Assembly (NCBI GenBank): GCA_947473805.1 | Contig: CANJGB010000022.1 | Span: 1-56,825, forward strand | DNA length: 56,825 nt | Source: Alphaproteobacteria bacterium | GTDB lineage: Bacteria; Pseudomonadota; Alphaproteobacteria; Ferrovibrionales; Ferrovibrionaceae | Direction: 5' to 3' | Part shown: piece after piece, positions 52,319 to 56,825 of the stretch | Numbering within the stretch: the first letter of the stretch is position 1 | How the letters are laid out: the number at the start of each line of letters is the position of its first letter | Position numbers and translations under genes: made by a program | The notes under the pieces: model-generated | What the model saw: the letters and a program-made list of their open reading frames with translations, nothing else | Databases searched by the model: none | What the model was told of the DNA's origin: nothing

Positions 52319-53022
52319 AGCCGGCCCTGCCTGCGGTGCCACATGACGTAAATCACCAGCAGCACGATAGTGAAGCCGTACCAGTTCACCGCATAGGCAA
52401 GGTGGTTGTTCGGGATGTTGAGGCGGGTCTGTCCACCAATGGGAAAGCCGCCGGGATTGGGCGCGGCATCGGCCTCGACAAACAGGGGCGGCGCGGTGAC
52501 GCCCATGACCTTCTGCATGGCGGCGGCGTCGCCGAAGAACCACAGGTTCCGGGCGGAATCGTTGTCGGGCACGAACCAGCCCTGGTGCCACGGCTTGCGC
52601 ACCACGCCGGTCACGGTGACTGGCCCGGCCACCTGTCCCTCGGCGCGGCGTTCGGCGGCCTTTCTCTCCTGCGGCACCCAGCCGCGGTCGACCAGCACGA
52701 AGCCGGCGCCATCGGCGCGCTCAAGCGGGGTGATGACGTGATAGCCGGGATTGCCGTTGACGCTGGTGGCGACGAGATGGACCTCGGCCGCATGGCGAAA
52801 CTGACCGGTCACGCTGACCTTGTGATACTCCATCGCATCGACGTCGATGCCCGAGGCCGGCAGCGGCACGGCCGGCGCGTCGAACCGCGCGGCGATGCGG
52901 GCGATGAGGTCGTTCTTCCACTCCAGGCGCTGGATCTGCCAGGTGCCGAGCGCCAGCAGCAGGACGATCGACGGGACGGTGAAGAGCGTCGGCCACAGGG
53001 CCGGTCGGAATTTCATGGTCAT
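52315..53022 (-). CDS. SURF1-family cytochrome oxidase assembly protein
   Basis: A 235-residue membrane protein with one helix at each end (LWPTLFTVPSIVLLLALGTWQIQRLEWK and AVNWYGFTIVLLVIYVMWHRR). The conserved GTWQ-RL and LVDRGWVP are family signatures, and LNIPNNHLAYAVNWYG precedes the last helix. SURF1 helps haem a reach subunit I. The start at 53022 gives MTMKFRPALWP, and an ATG 6 bp further on is possible. The gene is the last but one of the cox block and overlaps the carboxypeptidase gene. Confidence 0.93.
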   Translation of the reverse strand: MTMKFRPALWPTLFTVPSIVLLLALGTWQIQRLEWKNDLIARIAARFDAPAVPLPASGIDVDAMEYHKVSVTGQFRHAAEVHLVATSVNGNPGYHVITPLERADGAGFVLVDRGWVPQERKAAERRAEGQVAGPVTVTGVVRKPWHQGWFVPDNDSARNLWFFGDAAAMQKVMGVTAPPLFVEADAAPNPGGFPIGGQTRLNIPNNHLAYAVNWYGFTIVLLVIYVMWHRRQGRL

Positions 53023-53044
53023 GTCCGGAACATATAGGGCGCGT

Positions 53045-53317
53045 TCAATCCAGTTCGATCTCCTGCGACGCCTTGTGGCGGTACTGCAGGGCAATCAGCA
53101 CGGCCTTGAAGGGCCGCAACATGCCGAAAGAACCGACAATGATCAGCGGAATCCACAGCAGCAGGTGCACCCACATCGGCGGCTCGAACCGGACCTCGAC
53201 CCACAGAGCCAGGCCGACCACCACGAAGCCGAGAATCAGGATGATTAACACCGCCGGCCCGTCGCCGGAATCGACCCGCGAATAGTCCAGCCCGCAGGCC
53301 GGACACTCCTGCCGCAC
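53045..53317 (-). CDS. DUF983 family zinc-ribbon membrane protein (start uncertain)
   Basis: The supported frame gives 90 residues with ECPACGLDYSRVDSGDGP and two helices (AVLIILILGFVVVGLALWV and VHLLLWIPLIIVGSFGMLRPF). DUF983 proteins normally have a second Cys pair before this. Here it is present in frame upstream (FARCPRCGEGPLFKGFLD) back to about 53407, but that stretch has no ATG, GTG or TTG; CTG at 53395 or ACG are the only options. The gene lies between coxC and surf1, where DUF983 is usual. Its function in oxidase biogenesis is unknown. Confidence 0.75.
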   Translation of the reverse strand: MRQECPACGLDYSRVDSGDGPAVLIILILGFVVVGLALWVEVRFEPPMWVHLLLWIPLIIVGSFGMLRPFKAVLIALQYRHKASQEIELD

Positions 53318-53417
53318 GTCGAGGAAGCCCTTGAACAGGGGCCCCTCGCCGCACCGCGGACAACGCGCGAAGAGACCGGTGCGAAACGGCGACAGCGGCG
53401 GGTAATAGGCCGTCGTG

Positions 53418-54236
53418 CTACTCCGCGGCGTGCGCGACGGCGTGCAGCGAACCCCACCAGTAGATGCAGGCGAACAGGAACAGCCACACCACGTCGACGA
53501 AGTGCCAGTACCAGGCCGCGGCCTCGAAGCCGAAATGGTGGTTCGGCTTGAACTGGCCCTTGGCCGCGCGGATCAGGCACACCAGCAGGAAGATGGTGCC
53601 GACGAACACATGGAAACCGTGGAAGCCGGTCGCCATGTAGAAGGTCGAGGCATAGATGCCGTCGGTGAAGCCGAAGGCCGCGTGAGAATATTCATAGGCC
53701 TGCACGCACGAGAACAGCGCACCGAGGATGACGGTGCAGACCAGGCCGTTGATCAGGCCCTTGCGGTCGTTCTCGAGCAGGGCGTGGTGCGCCCAGGTGA
53801 CCGTGGTGCCCGAGAGCAGCAGGATCAGCGTGTTGACGAACGGCAGGTGCCAGGGATCGAACACCTCGATGTTCGCCGGCGGCCAGTGGTGGCCGATGGC
53901 CTCGGTCGGGTACAGGGCGGCATTGAAATAGGCCCAGAACCAGGCGACGAAGAACATCACTTCGGAAGCGATGAACAGGACCATGCCGTAGCGGTGGTGC
54001 AGCTGCACGACCGGGGTGTGGTGCCCCTCGAACTCGGCCTCGCGGACGACATCGCTCCACCAGGCGTACATGACGTAGAGGATCAGCAGGAAGCCCGGCG
54101 CGGCCCAGAGCCACGACGCGCCGTGCATCGCCGAAATCGCGCCGATGGCGGCCGCGAAGGCGCCGATCGCGCCGAGGACGGGCCACGGGCTGGGATTGAC
54201 CAGGTGGTAATCGTGGCCCTTCGCTTCTGCCGACAT
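53418..54236 (-). CDS. coxC: Cytochrome c oxidase subunit III
   Basis: A 272-residue membrane subunit with seven helices of the aa3-type oxidase. [36 protein letters not shown] carries the conserved Glu and His residues. [19 protein letters not shown] and [20 protein letters not shown] are family signatures. It stabilises proton uptake into subunit I. It follows ctaG by 33 bp and is followed by DUF983 and surf1. Confidence 0.95.
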   Translation of the reverse strand: MSAEAKGHDYHLVNPSPWPVLGAIGAFAAAIGAISAMHGASWLWAAPGFLLILYVMYAWWSDVVREAEFEGHHTPVVQLHHRYGMVLFIASEVMFFVAWFWAYFNAALYPTEAIGHHWPPANIEVFDPWHLPFVNTLILLLSGTTVTWAHHALLENDRKGLINGLVCTVILGALFSCVQAYEYSHAAFGFTDGIYASTFYMATGFHGFHVFVGTIFLLVCLIRAAKGQFKPNHHFGFEAAAWYWHFVDVVWLFLFACIYWWGSLHAVAHAAE

Positions 54237-54269
54237 CGGTCTTGCTCCCTCGTATCTCGCCGGACGGTT

Positions 54270-54842
54270 TTACCGTGCCACGGGCGCGGATGAAAGCGCG
54301 GCCTGCCGGGCCGGCTTCTCGAAAAACGTATAGGACAGGGTGATTTCCTGCACATCCTTGGCATTGGGGTCCTGCAGGATGGCGGGATCGACAAAAAACG
54401 ACACCGGCAGGTCGGCGGTCTGGCCCGGCTCGAGGCGCTGCTCGTCGAAGCAGAAGCAGGCGATCTTGTCGAAATAGACGCCGGCCTGGTCGGGCACGAC
54501 GTTGAAGGTCGCGACGCCGACGATCGGCCGGGTACCGGGATTGTGGGCGGTATAGTGGATCAGCGTTTCCTCGCCCAGCTTCACCTTGACCTGGCGCTGC
54601 GCCGGCTTGAACTGCCAGGTCATGCCCTGGGCGACGTCGGCATTGAAGCGCACGGTCATGATCCGGTTGACGGTGTTCTGCGGCGCGGACTCGGCGCGCT
54701 GCGTGGTGCCGCCGAAGCCGGTCGTCTTGCAGAACAGGTCGTACAGCGGGACCGACGCGAAGCTGAGGCCGACCATGGCGACGACGACGCCGACCGCGCT
54801 CCACGCGACGACCTTGTTGCGGCGGTCTTCCGACATGGCCAT
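54270..54842 (-). CDS. ctaG: Cytochrome c oxidase assembly protein CtaG (Cox11)
   Basis: A 190-residue copper chaperone that delivers copper to CuB of subunit I. It is anchored by one helix (VVAWSAVGVVVAMVGLSFASVPLYDLFCKTTGFGGTT) and exposes a beta domain to the periplasm. The copper-binding motif CFCF is in FDKIACFCFDEQRLEPGQ. The end ITLSYTFFEKP is conserved. Its ATG overlaps the stop of the small upstream gene in TGATG. Gene order ctaB-small-ctaG-coxC is standard in alphaproteobacteria. Confidence 0.95.
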   Translation of the reverse strand: MAMSEDRRNKVVAWSAVGVVVAMVGLSFASVPLYDLFCKTTGFGGTTQRAESAPQNTVNRIMTVRFNADVAQGMTWQFKPAQRQVKVKLGEETLIHYTAHNPGTRPIVGVATFNVVPDQAGVYFDKIACFCFDEQRLEPGQTADLPVSFFVDPAILQDPNAKDVQEITLSYTFFEKPARQAALSSAPVAR

Positions 54843-54961
54843 CAGGCGCCCTTCATCTTCACGATGGTGACGATGAAGAACAGGGCCACCAGGGCCGCGA
54901 GTACCCAGGCCATGGCCAGGTTGCGGCCGCGCCGCTCGCGGTGACGGTCACCGATCGGCAT
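54842..54961 (-). CDS. Small single-helix membrane protein of the cox cluster (CoxF-like)
   Basis: A 39-residue protein, [20 protein letters not shown] followed by LAALVALFFIVTIVKMKGA: a basic N-terminus and one membrane helix. Such tiny proteins sit between ctaB and ctaG in many alphaproteobacteria and are annotated as CoxF or hypothetical. Its ATG overlaps the ctaB stop by one base and its stop overlaps the ctaG start by one base, so translation of all three is coupled. No function is proven; assembly or stabilisation of the oxidase is inferred. Confidence 0.8.
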   Translation of the reverse strand: MPIGDRHRERRGRNLAMAWVLAALVALFFIVTIVKMKGA

Positions 54962-55920
54962 CAGACACTCCCGGCCGGGCCGAAGCCCAAGGCGTGTTCG
55001 ACCAGCAGCAGGGCGAACAGCAGAAACAGGTACAGGATCGAATAGGCGAACAGCTGCATGGCGGGCTTCTCGGCGCGAACGCGCCAGACGCGAATCGCCA
55101 GCGCCATGAACAGGCCGCCCAGGACCAGCGCGCCAAAGCCGTAGACCCAGCCGGCCAGGCCCAGCAGGGTCGGCGCCATGGTCAGCGGCCACAGCAGGGC
55201 CGAATAGATGACGATCTGGCGGCGGGTCGCCACGTCGCCCGCCACGACCGGCAGCATGGGCACGCCGGCCTTTTCGTATTCGCCGGAGCGGTACAAAGCC
55301 AGCGCCCAGAAGTGCGGCGGCGTCCACATGAAGACGATGGCGAACAGCAGCACCGGCAGCAGGCCGATGTCGCCGGTGACCGCCGCCCAGCCGATCATCG
55401 GCGGGAAGGCGCCGGCGGCGCCGCCGATGACGATGTTCTGCGGCGTGCGGCGCTTGAGCCACATCGTGTAGACGAAAATGTAGAAGCCGATGGTGAGGGC
55501 GAGAAGTGCCGCGGCGGCCCAGTTCACGAACAGGCCCATCATGGCGACCGAGCCGATGGCCAGCACGGTGCCGAAGGCCAAAGCCTCGCCCGCCGTGACG
55601 CGACCCGAGGGAATCGGGCGCTGGCGGGTGCGGTTCATGATTGCGTCGATGTCGGCGTCGAACCACATGTTGATCGCGCCCGACGCGCCCGCGCCGATGG
55701 CGATGCAGAGCAGGGCGACGGCGGCGATGACCGGGTGCAGGTGGCCCGGCGCCAGCGCCAGGCCGGCAAAGCCGGTGAACACCACCAGCGACATCACGCG
55801 CGGCTTCAGCAGGGCGAAGAAATCGGTCGCGACCGCGCCGGGCGACGGCGCCAGGCCTTGCATCATCGGACCCTGGCTCATCGAACCCTGGGTCATCGAC
55901 ATGTCGGAACCGCCTTGCAC
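54961..55920 (-). CDS. ctaB: Protohaem IX farnesyltransferase (haem O synthase)
   Basis: A 319-residue polytopic UbiA-family enzyme that attaches farnesyl to haem B, giving haem O for the oxidase. The first Asp-rich motif is [23 protein letters not shown] near residue 85. The second is in the loop after [39 protein letters not shown] opens the fold. GTG at 55920 has AAAGGAG 10 bp upstream; ATG at 55902 is an alternative, as the first 30 residues are Met/Gln/Gly-rich and not conserved. It lies between coxA and the small cox protein. Confidence 0.93.
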   Translation of the reverse strand: MQGGSDMSMTQGSMSQGPMMQGLAPSPGAVATDFFALLKPRVMSLVVFTGFAGLALAPGHLHPVIAAVALLCIAIGAGASGAINMWFDADIDAIMNRTRQRPIPSGRVTAGEALAFGTVLAIGSVAMMGLFVNWAAAALLALTIGFYIFVYTMWLKRRTPQNIVIGGAAGAFPPMIGWAAVTGDIGLLPVLLFAIVFMWTPPHFWALALYRSGEYEKAGVPMLPVVAGDVATRRQIVIYSALLWPLTMAPTLLGLAGWVYGFGALVLGGLFMALAIRVWRVRAEKPAMQLFAYSILYLFLLFALLLVEHALGFGPAGSV

Positions 55921-55994
55921 GCTACTGGGTCTCCTTTAAAGCGATGGGCCGCGACTGCCCCGAGGCTGCCGCGGCCCGCGCCGTTACGCGGCGA

Positions 55995-56825
<831 letters not shown>

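Overview
The window is high-GC chromosomal DNA from an alphaproteobacterium, probably of the Rhodospirillales type, although the exact family cannot be fixed from sequence reading alone. Lineage markers are a CcrM-type GANTC methylase with its C-terminal RAMA domain, split F0 b/b' subunits with F0 genes separate from F1, an alphaproteobacterial LexA box (GTTC-N7-GTTC), FNR/FixK boxes, and the block coxA-ctaB-small protein-ctaG-coxC-DUF983-surf1. Both window edges cut genes: an IS3-family transposase on the left and cytochrome oxidase subunit I on the right.

Region 1-4.1 kb is accessory and scarred. An IS3-type element has cut an amino-acid permease. It is followed by a cytochrome b561, an orphan MlaF-like ABC ATPase with substituted catalytic residues, a CBS-BON protein and a CheY-like response regulator. 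Perfect or near-perfect FNR/FixK boxes precede the b561 and CBS-BON genes, suggesting low-oxygen control. Pieces of second copies of the response regulator and BON genes are scattered around the ATPase gene.

Region 4.1-11.4 kb: a HAPMO-type Baeyer-Villiger monooxygenase diverges from the glutathione-dependent formaldehyde pathway (frmA-fghA), followed by a GNAT acetyltransferase, a lytic transglycosylase and moaB. Region 11.4-16.8 kb: a DUF4386 membrane pair diverges from a radical SAM gene with a LexA box. Then come a GFA-family protein, a rhodanese-ChrB fusion, rnhB and ccrM. Six GANTC sites sit just before ccrM.

Region 16.8-25.5 kb: a transglutaminase, a frameshifted RcnB/CigR-like secreted protein, mutY diverging from dciA-like DUF721, a DsbA-like protein and smc, then two paralogous genes of duplicated EthD-like half-domains. 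Region 25.5-30.2 kb: a large-subunit catalase diverges from an LLM flavin oxidoreductase and an orphan ABC substrate-binding protein that appears to have lost its stop codon.

Region 30.2-38.1 kb: the F0 operon atpI-B-E-F'-F, a stranded otsA tail, and the glycine cleavage operon gcvT-H-PA-PB led by a tandem glycine riboswitch and a clear sigma-70-like promoter. Region 38.2-45.9 kb: small envelope proteins, ispH-thrB-rnhA-ghrA with overlapping stop/start codons, a peroxiredoxin, a DsbD N-terminal-domain protein, algH and a RimJ-like acetyltransferase. Region 45.9-56.8 kb: M16 peptidase and threonine synthase, then an 80-bp array of eight imperfect 10-bp AT-rich repeats between thrC and ppa. A second orphan substrate-binding protein, an M32 carboxypeptidase and the cytochrome c oxidase assembly/structural block close the window.

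Most of the window is housekeeping DNA. The best candidates for something undescribed are the 10-bp repeat array, the GANTC cluster before ccrM, the LexA-box radical SAM gene and the rearranged low-oxygen island. No tRNA, rRNA or CRISPR array was seen.
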